Positions 1 through 7,489 of a stretch of 64,000 bases of DNA are shown here, piece by piece. The notes under the pieces are model-generated. The model made no database searches, was not told the origin of the DNA, and saw nothing but the letters and a program-made list of their open reading frames with translations. A program made the translations under genes and the position numbers. The DNA is from Bacillus massiliglaciei (GTDB taxonomy: Bacteria > Bacillota > Bacilli > Bacillales > DSM-1321): assembly GCF_900098925.1 (NCBI RefSeq), contig NZ_LT622360.1:170384-234383 (forward strand), in the 5' to 3' direction. The first letter of the stretch is position 1; the number at the start of each line of letters is the position of its first letter.

Positions 1-1
1 A

Positions 2-592
2 GAAAAACGATCTGAATTAAAGCATCACATTTTGAAGCTTGAGACAGCCGGAACGTATGATGAAATTCTTCATCAATTCCATGAAGAAAAGGCTTCTTTT
101 AATGAGGAAAGTAAAGAGTGGGCAGTATTTGCACTTGCCAAGGAAATGCTTGAGAGAACTTTAGAGCAGTTTAAGAAAGAACGCCTTCCCAACGTGATCA
201 AGAAAGCCACAGAGTATTTTTCGATGTTAACAGAAGGAGAGTATATCAAAATAGTTTTCAATCAAGAGACAGAAGCTCTTCAGGCTGTCAGAAAGGATCG
301 GCAGCTTTTTGACGCTTCTGAAGTCAGCCGCGGTACAGCAGAGCAAATTTATGTTTCTTTAAGGCTGGCACTTGCTGCGTACAGTTTTGAAAAAGACCCG
401 TTTCCGATGATCATCGATGATAGCTTTGTAAACTTTGATTCTGTAAGAGCGGGTCTTACTATTCGGCTATTAAAGGAAATTGCCCAGAAGCATCAGATCA
501 TCTTTTTTACCTGTCATGAACATATGCTTCAGCACTTCAGCAGGGAATCAGTCATTGTGCTGGGAGAAAGCAGCTTTTTAATAAATAGATGA
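2..592 (+). CDS. yhaN: YhaN-like AAA/SMC-type ATPase, C-terminal part (5' truncated by window edge)
   Basis: Only the last ~196 residues are present; the frame is open to the left edge. The segment is the C-terminal nucleotide-binding half of a Rad50/SbcC-like ATPase. A coiled-coil-like start is followed by the ABC signature-like SRGTAEQIYVSLRLALA, a Walker B with aspartate pair (FPMIIDDSFVNFD) and an H-loop (FFTCHEH). In B. subtilis yhaN lies just upstream of yhaM, and yhaM follows here after two inserted genes, which supports YhaN over SbcC. In that family the partner is the YhaO phosphoesterase, presumably to the left. DNA end processing or repair is inferred from the family. A strong terminator follows the stop codon. 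Confidence 0.85.
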   Translation, partial: EKRSELKHHILKLETAGTYDEILHQFHEEKASFNEESKEWAVFALAKEMLERTLEQFKKERLPNVIKKATEYFSMLTEGEYIKIVFNQETEALQAVRKDRQLFDASEVSRGTAEQIYVSLRLALAAYSFEKDPFPMIIDDSFVNFDSVRAGLTIRLLKEIAQKHQIIFFTCHEHMLQHFSRESVIVLGESSFLINR

Positions 593-599
593 AAAAAAT

Positions 600-632
600 A
601 CCAGAGAGTCTTCTCTGGATTTTTTTTCGTTT
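600..632 (+). terminator. Rho-independent terminator after yhaN
   Basis: Inverted repeat CCAGAGA-GTCT-TCTCTGG followed by a long T tract, 8 bases after the stop codon. Confidence 0.85.
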
Positions 633-785
633 TTTTGAAATAATAAACATTACCTGTTTTTTAGGAGATAGTAAGATGTGGGAATAAAAGATCATTCTTC
701 CGGATAGGATTATTTACATACTCCTTATAGAAGAAGAATATCATATACTATCAATTATTTTTTAAACAAAGAGAGTGAAGCATAG

Positions 786-1199
786 ATGGATTTATTTACA
801 TTTAATACCCTTACGGATCCGACATTAAACCTTCGGGTTGAAAAAGAGTTTCCCGGTTTGAGATGTGTTGGGGGAAAATATACGGCTGAAAACCATACCA
901 TTACCTTATACGAAAGAGATATCGCGATTCAATGTGAAAGAAAGCTGGGTTCTCTTGAAAGAGTTGAAGAGTATGCCTGGATTATTTATGCTCATGAACT
1001 GGGTCATGCGATGGATCCCTTGCTATCAGAAATGAGTGAGGAATTTTTCAGGACATCGGATTCTGGAATCCTCTACCAGATTGAAAGTAATGCCTGGGAA
1101 ATTGCAAAAGGTTATATTCCGTTTATTGATCAAGACCTATTTGCCCTCATTCGTGAGGAATCACTGCGTCATTGTACGGCGAGAGTAGAAGCTGTCTAA
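786..1199 (+). CDS. Small ImmA/IrrE-like zinc metallopeptidase, uncharacterised
   Basis: A 137-residue soluble protein with a clear zincin motif, YAHELGHAMD (HExxH at residues 70-74). About 25 residues later comes QIESNAWEIAKGYIP, which resembles the third-ligand segment of ImmA/IrrE peptidases (E..A..FA..LLmP) and offers Glu100 or Glu105 as third zinc ligand. No helix-turn-helix partner gene is adjacent, unlike phage ImmA/ImmR pairs, and there is no signal peptide. The ATG has an RBS-like AGAGAGTGA upstream. It is inserted between yhaN and yhaM relative to B. subtilis. Substrate unknown; the assignment rests on the two motifs only. Confidence 0.7.
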   Translation: MDLFTFNTLTDPTLNLRVEKEFPGLRCVGGKYTAENHTITLYERDIAIQCERKLGSLERVEEYAWIIYAHELGHAMDPLLSEMSEEFFRTSDSGILYQIESNAWEIAKGYIPFIDQDLFALIREESLRHCTARVEAV

Positions 1200-1223
1200 G
1201 TCTAAAAATAATCCTTTCAGTAT

Positions 1224-1274
1224 GCCGCTTTAAAAGGGATGGAGAGTATTCTCGATTCCTTTTTGGCGGTTTTA
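1224..1274 (+). terminator. Possible terminator hairpin after the zincin gene
   Basis: GCCGC...GGCGG encloses an imperfect AAAAGG(g)AT..GAG-tatt-CTC.AT.CCTTTT stem and is followed by a short TTTT. The T tract is weak, so this may be only a structured spacer. Confidence 0.45.
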
Positions 1275-1316
1275 GGTTACTGGTAAAGGAGGCGGTATGC
1301 CCCTGTTCACCCAGCA

Positions 1317-1345
1317 TTGACACTGATAATCTATTTCATTAGACT
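1317..1345 (+). promoter_or_regulatory. Sigma-A-like promoter with Fur-like box in the spacer
   Basis: A perfect -35 TTGACA (1317-1322), a 17-base spacer and TAGACT as -10 (1340-1345). The spacer carries TGATAATCTATTTCA (1324-1338), which matches the 7-1-7 Fur box TGATAAT-n-ATTATCA at 11 of 14 non-central positions, the left half exactly. Its place between -35 and -10 of a FhuF-like gene fits iron repression. Motif match only. Confidence 0.5.
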
Positions 1346-1377
1346 GAATATAAAAGAGAATGAAAGGGGGAAGTGGA

Positions 1378-1530
1378 ATGGGGCAAGCGATGTCAGCTTG
1401 TAACAGGGCACTTCCTCAGCTTGTAATAGCGAAGCAAGATGTGCAATGGACAAGCATCATGTATCCTGCTGTTATTTTTAGGGGCGGCAGTTCGCGGCAG
1501 AAGGTAGGAGTGAACGGTTATGGTGAATAG
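1378..1530 (+). CDS. Possible 50-aa leader ORF overlapping the FhuF-like gene
   Basis: An ATG preceded by AAAGGGGGAAG opens a 50-codon frame (MGQAMSACNRALPQ...) that ends 11 bases inside the next gene, in a different frame. It lies downstream of the putative promoter, so a transcript would carry it as a leader. The amino-acid sequence is not recognised. Its RBS looks better than that of the downstream gene, whose ATG has only a moderate GTAGGAGTG, so translational coupling is possible. It may also be chance; conservation would decide. Confidence 0.35.
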   Translation: MGQAMSACNRALPQLVIAKQDVQWTSIMYPAVIFRGGSSRQKVGVNGYGE

Positions 1531-2233
1531 TACATCTGATTTAAAAAAAGAGATAATGGACTATCGTTTATCTTTTCAGCAAGAAGAAGATTTTATTCTG
1601 ATTCAAGACGGTTTAGGCGGAAATCAGGACAGACTTCTGGAATATATGAAGAGAAGGACAGGCGCAAAATCAGACAGGGTTGCTGCTTCTATGTGGATTA
1701 GAAGATATGCTTTCTTTTTGGTCGGCCATTTTTTTGCACTGAGCAAGTACCGCTTTCTCTGGAAAGGCAAGATGGAAAATGTAAGGGTCCTGGATGATCC
1801 GGATGACGAGATTTGTGCAATGCTGACCTATTATTTGGAGGAAGATGAATGGATTGTGGCAGATGAGAAAGAAGTAGCTGAATCCTTTCATTATATATTG
1901 AAAAATTTTGCTTCCTCTATTTTGAATCCTCTTGCATCAGAAACTAAGATTCCTAAAATGGTGATGTGGGAAAATATTTGGAGTTATATTGTATGGATGT
2001 ATTCCCAGCTTCTTGAGGATCCCGAGAGGAAGGAAAGAATTGAACAGGATCTGTCCATCCTTTTCGACGATGCAGTGTGGGATGGAGTGGAGAGGAAGTC
2101 CCCTTTTAAGAAATTGATTGGAAATCAAACGATCTCGGAATATATGAATCCTTTTCAACGGAAGACCTGTTGCTTCTACTACGAAATTGATGGCTATGAT
2201 AAATGCCCTTATTGTCCTAAACTCGGAAAATAG
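1520..2233 (+). CDS. FhuF-like (2Fe-2S) ferric-siderophore reductase family protein
   Basis: A 237-residue cytosolic protein. The C-terminus reads TCCFYYEIDGYDKCPYCP, giving C-C-x10-C-x2-C (Cys217, 218, 229, 232). This is the [2Fe-2S] ligand pattern of FhuF, which reduces Fe(III) from hydroxamate siderophores in the cytosol. The N-terminal ~200 residues are aromatic-rich and helical-looking, as in FhuF-like proteins. RBS GTAGGAGTG lies 5 bases before the ATG. The Fur-like box in the upstream promoter agrees with an iron role. No siderophore transporter genes are adjacent, so the substrate is unknown. The gene stands alone between a zincin gene and yhaM. Confidence 0.75.
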   Translation: MVNSTSDLKKEIMDYRLSFQQEEDFILIQDGLGGNQDRLLEYMKRRTGAKSDRVAASMWIRRYAFFLVGHFFALSKYRFLWKGKMENVRVLDDPDDEICAMLTYYLEEDEWIVADEKEVAESFHYILKNFASSILNPLASETKIPKMVMWENIWSYIVWMYSQLLEDPERKERIEQDLSILFDDAVWDGVERKSPFKKLIGNQTISEYMNPFQRKTCCFYYEIDGYDKCPYCPKLGK

Positions 2234-2280
2234 TAAGTCGAGCAAAAAGTGTCCTTCTAATCAATGATTAAAAGAAGATC

Positions 2281-2307
2281 AAACCATTGTTGAGAAACAA
2301 TGGTTTT
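2281..2307 (+). terminator. Rho-independent terminator after the FhuF-like gene
   Basis: AAACCATTGTT-gag-AAACAATGGTTTTT: an 11-bp perfect stem with T tail. Confidence 0.85.
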
Positions 2308-2376
2308 TGCTTACTGATTCTCCATTAGAAGCTGCGTGTGGTATACTGTATATACTATTTGAACGGAGGCATGGGC

Positions 2377-3315
2377 ATGAAAACTGGTATTATACATTAT
2401 AGCATTGGTGATTCAGTAGATACATATATGTACATTAAATCTAGCACAAAAGCAGTGGCGAGCAATGGCAAGCCTTTTTTGACGTTGATTTTGGCAGATA
2501 AAACAGGAGAAATCGATGCCAAGCTTTGGGACGTTTCTGAAAATGACGAAAAGGCCTTCACAGAGGAATCGACTGTCAAAATTCAAGGAGAAATTCAAAA
2601 CTTTAGAGGCCGGAGCCAACTAAAGATTCGTAATATCCGGTTAACAACAGAGGCTGATGGGGTAGAGAAGGCGGATTTAATTCAGACAGCTCCTCTTAGC
2701 CAGGAAGTGATGATGGAGAAAATCACTCAATACATCTTTGAAATGAGAAATCCTAACCTGCAAAGGATTACTAGATATTTGCTTAAGAAGCATCAGAACG
2801 AGTTTCTTACTTTTCCGGCGGCTACGAAAAATCACCATGAATTCATGTCTGGTCTTGCATATCATGTTGTTTCCATGCTTGATTTGGCCAAGGCGATTGC
2901 CGGTCTGTACCCATCCTTGGATAAGGACTTGCTGTATGCGGGAATCATCCTTCATGACCTTGGAAAAGTTTTCGAATTATCGGGTCCTGTATCCACGGTC
3001 TATACAGTGGAAGGGAACTTGCTTGGGCATATTTCCATCATGGTGAGCGAAATTGGCAAGGCGGCAGATGAATTAAAAATTGATGCAGAAGAGATTATGA
3101 TTCTTCAGCATCTTGTGCTCGCCCATCATGGCAAGGCTGAATGGGGCAGCCCGAAACCGCCGATGGTCCGCGAAGCGGAAGTACTTCACTACATTGATAA
3201 TCTGGATGCTAAAATCAATATGATGGACAGAGCATTGGAAAAAGTAAAGCCGGGCGAATTCACGGAAAGAGTGTTTGCACTCGATAACCGTTCTTTTTAT
3301 AAGCCAAAATTTTAA
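2377..3315 (+). CDS. yhaM: 3'-5' exoribonuclease YhaM (OB-fold + HD domain)
   Basis: A 312-residue protein, close to the ~314 of B. subtilis YhaM. The N-terminal OB-fold nucleic-acid-binding domain includes [20 protein letters not shown] and DAKLWD. A metal-dependent HD phosphohydrolase domain follows, with [19 protein letters not shown] and further histidines (LVLAHHG). In the family it is a Mn-dependent 3'-5' exonuclease for RNA and single-stranded DNA. ATG at 2377 is preferred because GGAGG lies 7 bases upstream, which leaves only 1 base for the ATG at 2371. It is next to yhaL as in B. subtilis and ends with its own terminator. Confidence 0.93.
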   Translation: MKTGIIHYSIGDSVDTYMYIKSSTKAVASNGKPFLTLILADKTGEIDAKLWDVSENDEKAFTEESTVKIQGEIQNFRGRSQLKIRNIRLTTEADGVEKADLIQTAPLSQEVMMEKITQYIFEMRNPNLQRITRYLLKKHQNEFLTFPAATKNHHEFMSGLAYHVVSMLDLAKAIAGLYPSLDKDLLYAGIILHDLGKVFELSGPVSTVYTVEGNLLGHISIMVSEIGKAADELKIDAEEIMILQHLVLAHHGKAEWGSPKPPMVREAEVLHYIDNLDAKINMMDRALEKVKPGEFTERVFALDNRSFYKPKF

Positions 3316-3327
3316 CTAGACGAAAAG

Positions 3328-3369
3328 TATGCTTCTGATTCCTAATAAGGCGGAAGCATATTTTTTTTG
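3328..3369 (+). terminator. Terminator after yhaM
   Basis: TATGCTTC ... GAAGCATA with a 17-base loop, followed by eight Ts. Confidence 0.8.
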
Positions 3370-3421
3370 ATTCTGCATATTCTCTAGTAAAGCATTGATA
3401 GATTTTCCGGAGGTGGGGGTT

Positions 3422-3622
3422 TTGAGTATTTTAGTATGGCTGCTCTTGGCGGGTATTGTCATCAGTGCCTTTATGTTCGTTCGGGAGGCTAGAGTGGATC
3501 AGACTGCGGAAAATGTATGGATTGAGAAAGAGGGACAGAAATATATCGACAGAATGATGGAAGAAAAGGAAAAACGGGGATTGTTGGAAGAGGAAGAAGC
3601 AAAAAAAGACGGACCAGCTTAA
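3422..3622 (+). CDS. yhaL: Sporulation protein YhaL-like
   Basis: A 66-residue protein with one N-terminal membrane helix (SILVWLLLAGIVISAFMFV) and a highly charged C-terminal tail (EKEKRGLLEEEEAKKDGP). Size, topology and place between yhaM and prsA match YhaL, a sporulation-associated protein of unknown mechanism. The start is inferred to be TTG: a strong GGAGGTGGGG sits 8 bases upstream, whereas longer in-frame starts would place the RBS inside the gene. The stop codon lies in the loop of a bidirectional terminator shared with prsA. Confidence 0.8.
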   Translation: MSILVWLLLAGIVISAFMFVREARVDQTAENVWIEKEGQKYIDRMMEEKEKRGLLEEEEAKKDGPA

Positions 3623-3638
3623 ACTGGTCCGTCTTTTT
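3602..3638. terminator. Bidirectional terminator between yhaL and prsA
   Basis: A-tract, GACGGACCAG-cttaaa-CTGGTCCGTC, T-tract: a 10-bp perfect stem with A and T runs on both sides, serving the two converging genes. Confidence 0.92.
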
Positions 3639-3646
3639 TCTTTTCC

Positions 3647-4501
3647 TTACTGCTGTTCATTGTTGGACAGAGCGTCTTTTAATTCTTTATCTTTAATTTC
3701 AACGTCTGAATCTTTAATTTCTTTATCTAAAATATCCTGCAGTTTAGCCTGGTCAATTTTTGCAACTTTCAGTTGGCGTTCAAGCTCAGCCTTCTTATCT
3801 TCGTAAGATTCCTTAGCTTTTTTATCAGTAAGCTGGATAATGTGATAGCCATAATCGGATTTCACAGGATCGCTGATTTCATTTTTCTTCAATTTATAAG
3901 CTGTCTCTTCAAATTCAGGAACCATTTCTCCTGCCCCGAACCAGCCAAGGTCACCGCCATTTTGGGCAGAGCCTGTATCAGTTGAATTTTCTTTTGCCAA
4001 TTTAGCAAAATCTTCCCCTTTATCCAGCTTCGCTTTGATTTCTTTTGCTTTCTTTTCATCATCGACAAGGATATGTCTTGCCTTGATTTGAGGTTTATAG
4101 TCTTCGTAGGCTTTTTTTACTTCATCTTCAGATACTTTAATATCCTTAATGGCAGCTTCTTCCTGAAGCATGCCAATCTTCAAGGAGCGTTTCAAGTCGT
4201 CTTCTGTTTTAAATCCTGAAGAAGCAAGAGCAGAATCAAAGTTTTCTCCCATTTGATCTTTAAGCTCTTTTAGCCGTGCATCTACTTCTTTATCCGTTAC
4301 TTTATATTTATCAGAAAGAACTTTTTCATATACCAGTTCTTGAAGTACTTGGTCCCCATAACGCTCTTTCAAGACATTGTATAAGTCATCTTGGGAGATA
4401 TCCCCCGCTTTAGATTCTACGACTGCTTTATCTCCGTTATTGCATCCGGTAAGGCCGATCAAACCGGCAGTAACAGCAATCGATAATGCCCATTTCTTCA
4501 T
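3647..4501 (-). CDS. prsA: PrsA post-translocation foldase lipoprotein (parvulin PPIase)
   Basis: A 284-residue lipoprotein. It has a signal peptide with lipobox LTGC (Cys20), an N-terminal chaperone region, a parvulin domain at about residues 135-230 (ARHILVDDEKKAKEI, GGDLGWFGAGEMVPEF, DYGYHIIQLTDKK) and a lysine-rich helical tail. PrsA sits on the outer membrane face and folds secreted proteins; it is essential or nearly so in Bacillus. ATG with AGGAG 8 bases upstream is the start; a TTG one codon earlier is less likely. The gene is monocistronic. In B. subtilis Hpr/ScoC represses secreted proteases that depend on PrsA, and hpr lies just downstream here. Confidence 0.97.
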   Translation of the reverse strand: MKKWALSIAVTAGLIGLTGCNNGDKAVVESKAGDISQDDLYNVLKERYGDQVLQELVYEKVLSDKYKVTDKEVDARLKELKDQMGENFDSALASSGFKTEDDLKRSLKIGMLQEEAAIKDIKVSEDEVKKAYEDYKPQIKARHILVDDEKKAKEIKAKLDKGEDFAKLAKENSTDTGSAQNGGDLGWFGAGEMVPEFEETAYKLKKNEISDPVKSDYGYHIIQLTDKKAKESYEDKKAELERQLKVAKIDQAKLQDILDKEIKDSDVEIKDKELKDALSNNEQQ

Positions 4502-4657
4502 CAAAACATCTCCTAATAATTAAATTATGTCGAAATTCCTAGATCTCATAAATAATACTATAACACATATTGTTTACCAGCCCAAAAAAATATTACAGCA
4601 AAAACCCAAGATTTTTTAAAATTTAGGCAATGGGCCTAACCCATTTAAGGACCCGGG

Positions 4658-4666
4658 CATATGATA
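4658..4666 (+). promoter_or_regulatory. Sigma-K/E-like -10 upstream of YjcZ-type peptides
   Basis: CATATGATA matches the mother-cell sigma-K -10 form CATAnnnTA and lies 30 bases before the peptide start. A short AC-type -35 (CTAAC) is about 16 bases upstream. Motif match only. Confidence 0.35.
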
Positions 4667-4696
4667 ACACGAAGACTTAAAAGGAGGTAAGATTAC

Positions 4697-4825
4697 ATGA
4701 GCAATGTAGGTGGAGGAGATTGCGGTTGTAATACTGGCGGCGGTTACGGATACGGAAGCGGCTTTGCTTTGCTGGTAGTGCTCTTTATATTATTGGTGAT
4801 TATCGGAGCATCATTCTGCTGGTAA
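4697..4825 (+). CDS. YjcZ-family sporulation peptide, 42 aa
   Basis: A 42-residue peptide: a Gly/Cys-rich N-terminus ([18 protein letters not shown]) followed by a hydrophobic helix [17 protein letters not shown], the hallmark of the YjcZ/tiny sporulation peptide family. A very strong RBS (AAGGAGGTAAG) lies 8 bases before the ATG. These peptides are made late in sporulation in the mother cell or forespore membranes; function unknown. A second family member follows 76 bases downstream and probably shares the transcript. Confidence 0.85.
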   Translation: MSNVGGGDCGCNTGGGYGYGSGFALLVVLFILLVIIGASFCW

Positions 4826-4901
4826 GTATGTTCGTATCTTGGAAGCGCCGGGCTAATTAGCCATCAATTTGATGCTTTTAGAATTGAAAGGGGGAAGAAA
4901 T

Positions 4902-4982
4902 ATGTATGGAAGAAACGGCGGTTTTGCGCTGATAATCGTACTTTTCATCCTTTTGATTATCATCGGTGCTGCCTGGCTGTAA
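4902..4982 (+). CDS. YjcZ-family tiny membrane peptide, 26 aa
   Basis: A 26-residue peptide (MYGRNGGFALIIVLFILLII...), practically only the membrane helix, with the family hallmark GGFALIIVLFILLIIIGA. RBS GAAAGGGGGAAG precedes the ATG. It appears to be a shortened paralogue of the upstream peptide: the hydrophobic segments align residue for residue while the Gly/Cys head is missing. A terminator follows immediately, so the two peptides form a small unit. Confidence 0.85.
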   Translation: MYGRNGGFALIIVLFILLIIIGAAWL

Positions 4983-4987
4983 ATAAT

Positions 4988-5022
4988 AAAAAGGGGAAGC
5001 GGATGCTTCCCCCTTTCTTTTA
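4988..5022. terminator. Bidirectional terminator between the YjcZ peptides and the minus-strand small gene
   Basis: GGGGAAGC-ggat-GCTTCCCC with TTTCTTTT on the plus side and TTTTTATTATTT on the minus side. Confidence 0.85.
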
Positions 5023-5067
5023 CAGTCTGCTGCAGACTGATAAATGACCGAATAAGTATGAAGATTC

Positions 5068-5250
5068 TCAAGTATATATAATTTCAATGTAAGAGGATAA
5101 CAGCATAATTGTAATTAAAATATTGATGGTCCTGAATACTTTAGGCTGACGGTCTTCAGGAATCTCCTTTTGTACACATAAAGAATTGGTCATTTTGTTA
5201 ATATTATATAGGATAAAAAGCGCGAAAATAATAAACCAAAACGAGATCAA
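5068..5250 (-). CDS. Small two-helix membrane protein, unknown
   Basis: A 60-residue protein with two predicted membrane segments (ISFWFIIFALFILYNI and INILITIMLLSSYIEIIY) joined by a polar loop. It starts with TTG 8 bases after a strong AAGGAGGG, which is the main reason to accept it as a real gene. It lies between the sporulation peptides and the yhaJ-like gene, on the same strand as the latter. No family recognised. Confidence 0.6.
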   Translation of the reverse strand: MISFWFIIFALFILYNINKMTNSLCVQKEIPEDRQPKVFRTINILITIMLLSSYIEIIYT

Positions 5251-5336
5251 GCCTGAATCCCTCCTTGCAAAACATCATGTAAGAATACGATACCAAATTA
5301 TAAACAAAAAAGATACAGAAAAATCCTTTGTACCGG

Positions 5337-5876
5337 TCACTCTTCGTTGATGAGTATATCAAATTCTTTCCCATTCTTTTCAATATAACATTTCTGAGGC
5401 ATGCTGATGATGTGTTTCAGATAAATAAAATCTGAAAGACAAAGCCCGATATGTGCTGATAAAAGAATGGAGAAGTAATGGGCATACTGGGTAAAGAGGG
5501 CCATTAAAATAACGAGTAGGATATTAATCAGCATAAAAGGCAGACAGAGCGCGAAAATATAATATCGTTTGGAAACAGGTTCCAACACTTGCATTTTTGG
5601 GACAGGCATCATCATAAATTTTATAGACCATGAGGTTTTAAAATTTTTATAATGTAATAGCAAAGGGATATAGTGTAATAGTTTGTGGACAGGATATAAT
5701 AGAAAGAGGCCAATAATAAATATCAGTTCCAGTCCGTCGTGCAAATTACCGGGTAAAACGGCGCTCATCGCTGTGTAGATTAAAAGAAATGAGATCAACA
5801 TGGTAAGGATGGACAACACTTGAATGCGCTGCTGTCCGTATTGTCTAGCCAAGTTGATGGATTTCAAAGAATTCAT
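5337..5876 (-). CDS. yhaJ: YhaJ-like DUF3267 membrane protein
   Basis: About 179 residues with four predicted membrane helices. Between helices 2 and 3 is PVHKLLHYIPLLLHYKN, corresponding to the HExxH-like site of DUF3267 putative membrane zincins. The glutamate position is occupied by Lys/Leu (HKLLH), so activity as a protease is doubtful. Position next to yhaI and hpr matches B. subtilis yhaJ. The start is uncertain: the ATG used here has GGAGG 12 bases upstream, longer than usual; a GTG twelve codons earlier lacks an RBS. Confidence 0.7.
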   Translation of the reverse strand: MNSLKSINLARQYGQQRIQVLSILTMLISFLLIYTAMSAVLPGNLHDGLELIFIIGLFLLYPVHKLLHYIPLLLHYKNFKTSWSIKFMMMPVPKMQVLEPVSKRYYIFALCLPFMLINILLVILMALFTQYAHYFSILLSAHIGLCLSDFIYLKHIISMPQKCYIEKNGKEFDILINEE

Positions 5877-5990
5877 TGATAATATCAGCCTCCAAAGACC
5901 GTTAAATTTCACCTACATACATTACGATGATTTACATAAAATTGCAATAGAAATTTTAAAAGATATTTGATTGAATGGGGATAAAAGGAA

Positions 5991-6317
5991 ATGGAGAATT
6001 TGGATCAAGAGATCGAAACATTGCGCTATCATCAAAAATTATTAATGAACGTGATTAAACAGCCTGCTGCCAAGCTGGATTTATTGTTTGTGGAAAGGAA
6101 TTTCACTGAGAAGGAATCAGAGGAATTACTAAAGATTTGTGAAGTGATGAGCAAAAAATACGAAATAGAAAAAGCGGAAGGTTTCGTTCATTTTCAACCG
6201 CTTTTTGTTCAACTGGAAGAGATAGTGAATCCGAAAATAAAGGTAAAAGAGCTGGTTCAGGCTTGTTTATCTCAGGGTTTATTTATTCCCTTCATGACTG
6301 AGATGGCTCAGTTCTGA
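5991..6317 (+). CDS. yhaI: YhaI-like DUF1878 protein
   Basis: A 108-residue soluble acidic, helical protein (MENLDQEIETLRYHQKLLM...), similar in size and place to B. subtilis YhaI (~113 aa, DUF1878, unknown function). RBS AAAAGGA is very close to the ATG, so a TTG three codons later is an alternative start. It converges on hpr with a 3-base gap, so the two mRNAs overlap at their 3' ends and no terminator is visible between them. Confidence 0.78.
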   Translation: MENLDQEIETLRYHQKLLMNVIKQPAAKLDLLFVERNFTEKESEELLKICEVMSKKYEIEKAEGFVHFQPLFVQLEEIVNPKIKVKELVQACLSQGLFIPFMTEMAQF

Positions 6318-6320
6318 TTG

Positions 6321-6911
6321 TTAAACCGGCTCAGTTTCCTTTTCAATCTTTTCTTCCTGCTTTTTTTTTGTAATTTTGCCGTTAACATCGGTAAAGTCTT
6401 TTTCTATATTGGAAAAGGAGCGTTCGAATATCTGCATGAAATCTTCGCCGTAAATATTTCGGATGACGGCCATCATTTCAATCATATCTGGGAACTTTCC
6501 GTATAAATCACGAAGGGGCAGTGCGCCGGAGAATGCAGCATTGTTGGCCGGGTCATAGGTTTCCATTAAGTCTAATAGGATTTTTTCACCTTCTGAAGTG
6601 ATTTCGATATACGTGTTGCGCTTATCATTCTCCTTTTTAGAGAATTTTAAAAATCCCCGTTCTTCCAGCTTTTTTGAAAAATTGAACGCTGTTGAAACAT
6701 GCATGACCCCGAATTTAGCTACATCAGAAATAGATGATCCATTAAGATGATAGGCAATCCACAAGATATGATGCTCATTGATGTTTAAGTCATAAGGTTT
6801 AATCCATTGCTGCCAATCTTTTTCAATTGATTTCCAAAGAGCTTTACTTAATTGGGCAATGCGCTGGCTAAAAATCATGGCCTCTTTCATAGAATAATTT
6901 CTCTCTTGCAT
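6321..6911 (-). CDS. hpr: Transition-state regulator Hpr/ScoC (MarR family)
   Basis: A 196-residue MarR-type winged-helix repressor. The core is almost the same as B. subtilis Hpr: [50 protein letters not shown] (recognition helix) and [10 protein letters not shown] (wing). The highly charged C-terminal tail is variable in the family. Hpr represses protease, peptide transport and sporulation genes in the transition state. ATG with AGGTGAG 7 bases upstream is chosen; a GTG four codons earlier overlaps the RBS. Convergent with yhaI. Confidence 0.95.
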   Translation of the reverse strand: MQERNYSMKEAMIFSQRIAQLSKALWKSIEKDWQQWIKPYDLNINEHHILWIAYHLNGSSISDVAKFGVMHVSTAFNFSKKLEERGFLKFSKKENDKRNTYIEITSEGEKILLDLMETYDPANNAAFSGALPLRDLYGKFPDMIEMMAVIRNIYGEDFMQIFERSFSNIEKDFTDVNGKITKKKQEEKIEKETEPV

Positions 6912-7079
6912 AATATGGCTCACCTACTTATCAGATTCTGTATATTTATTATGACAATAAAATAAAAATTAATAAAGATAAAGTTTGCTAAATTTTTTGA
7001 ATTTTCCGCAAGGTATAAGATCCTTCTGTTTTTTGGCTGTTAGACCGGCCGAGAAGGGCAGGGGAAGTGTCCGCTGGAT

Positions 7080-7114
7080 ATATGAAAGGATCCGGTACAA
7101 AGAACGTACCGGAT
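7080..7114 (-). terminator. Terminator hairpin after yhaH
   Basis: Minus-strand ATCCGGTAC-gttcttt-GTACCGGAT followed by CCTTTCATAT; good stem, weak T tract. Confidence 0.65.
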
Positions 7115-7120
7115 TGTGTA

Positions 7121-7489
7121 TCATTTCTTTTCACCTGACTGCGGCAGTATATTCTCCAGTTCCTTCAGGGAATTCTCAATTTCCTTAATACTTCCCAATA
7201 ACTCGTTCTTATTTGGTTCAATATCTTGTTTCCAGTCCTGAATAAGAAGCTGAACATCAGAAATGAAGGATTGGATGGATTCTTTGCTTATTTGTGCGGC
7301 CTGCATCGTTTCTTCTTTAATATCGAGGATTTTCATTTTCAGTTCCTTGATTGTGCCAAGGATTTCATCTTTGTTTTGGTTCAGGCGTTCTCTGAGGTCC
7401 TTGCCGGAACTTGGGGCTGTCAGCAACGCAGCAGCGCCTGCAACAACAGAACCAGTCAAGAAGCCTAGAATAATGGATTTCGTTTTCAT
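7121..7489 (-). CDS. yhaH: YhaH, YtxH-domain general stress-type protein
   Basis: A 122-residue protein with an N-terminal small-residue membrane helix of the YtxH type (IILGFLTGSVVAGAAALLTAP), followed by GKDLRERL and a long amphipathic helical tail likely to form a coiled coil (EIENSLKELENIL). YtxH proteins are membrane-associated and often stress-induced; no activity is known. Place between hpr and trpP matches B. subtilis yhaH. Confidence 0.85.
   Translation of the reverse strand: MKTKSIILGFLTGSVVAGAAALLTAPSSGKDLRERLNQNKDEILGTIKELKMKILDIKEETMQAAQISKESIQSFISDVQLLIQDWKQDIEPNKNELLGSIKEIENSLKELENILPQSGEKK

Noticed and set aside
6985-7188. A 67-codon plus-strand frame after hpr
   Set aside because: It covers the promoter side of hpr and the yhaH terminator, has no RBS and no recognisable features.
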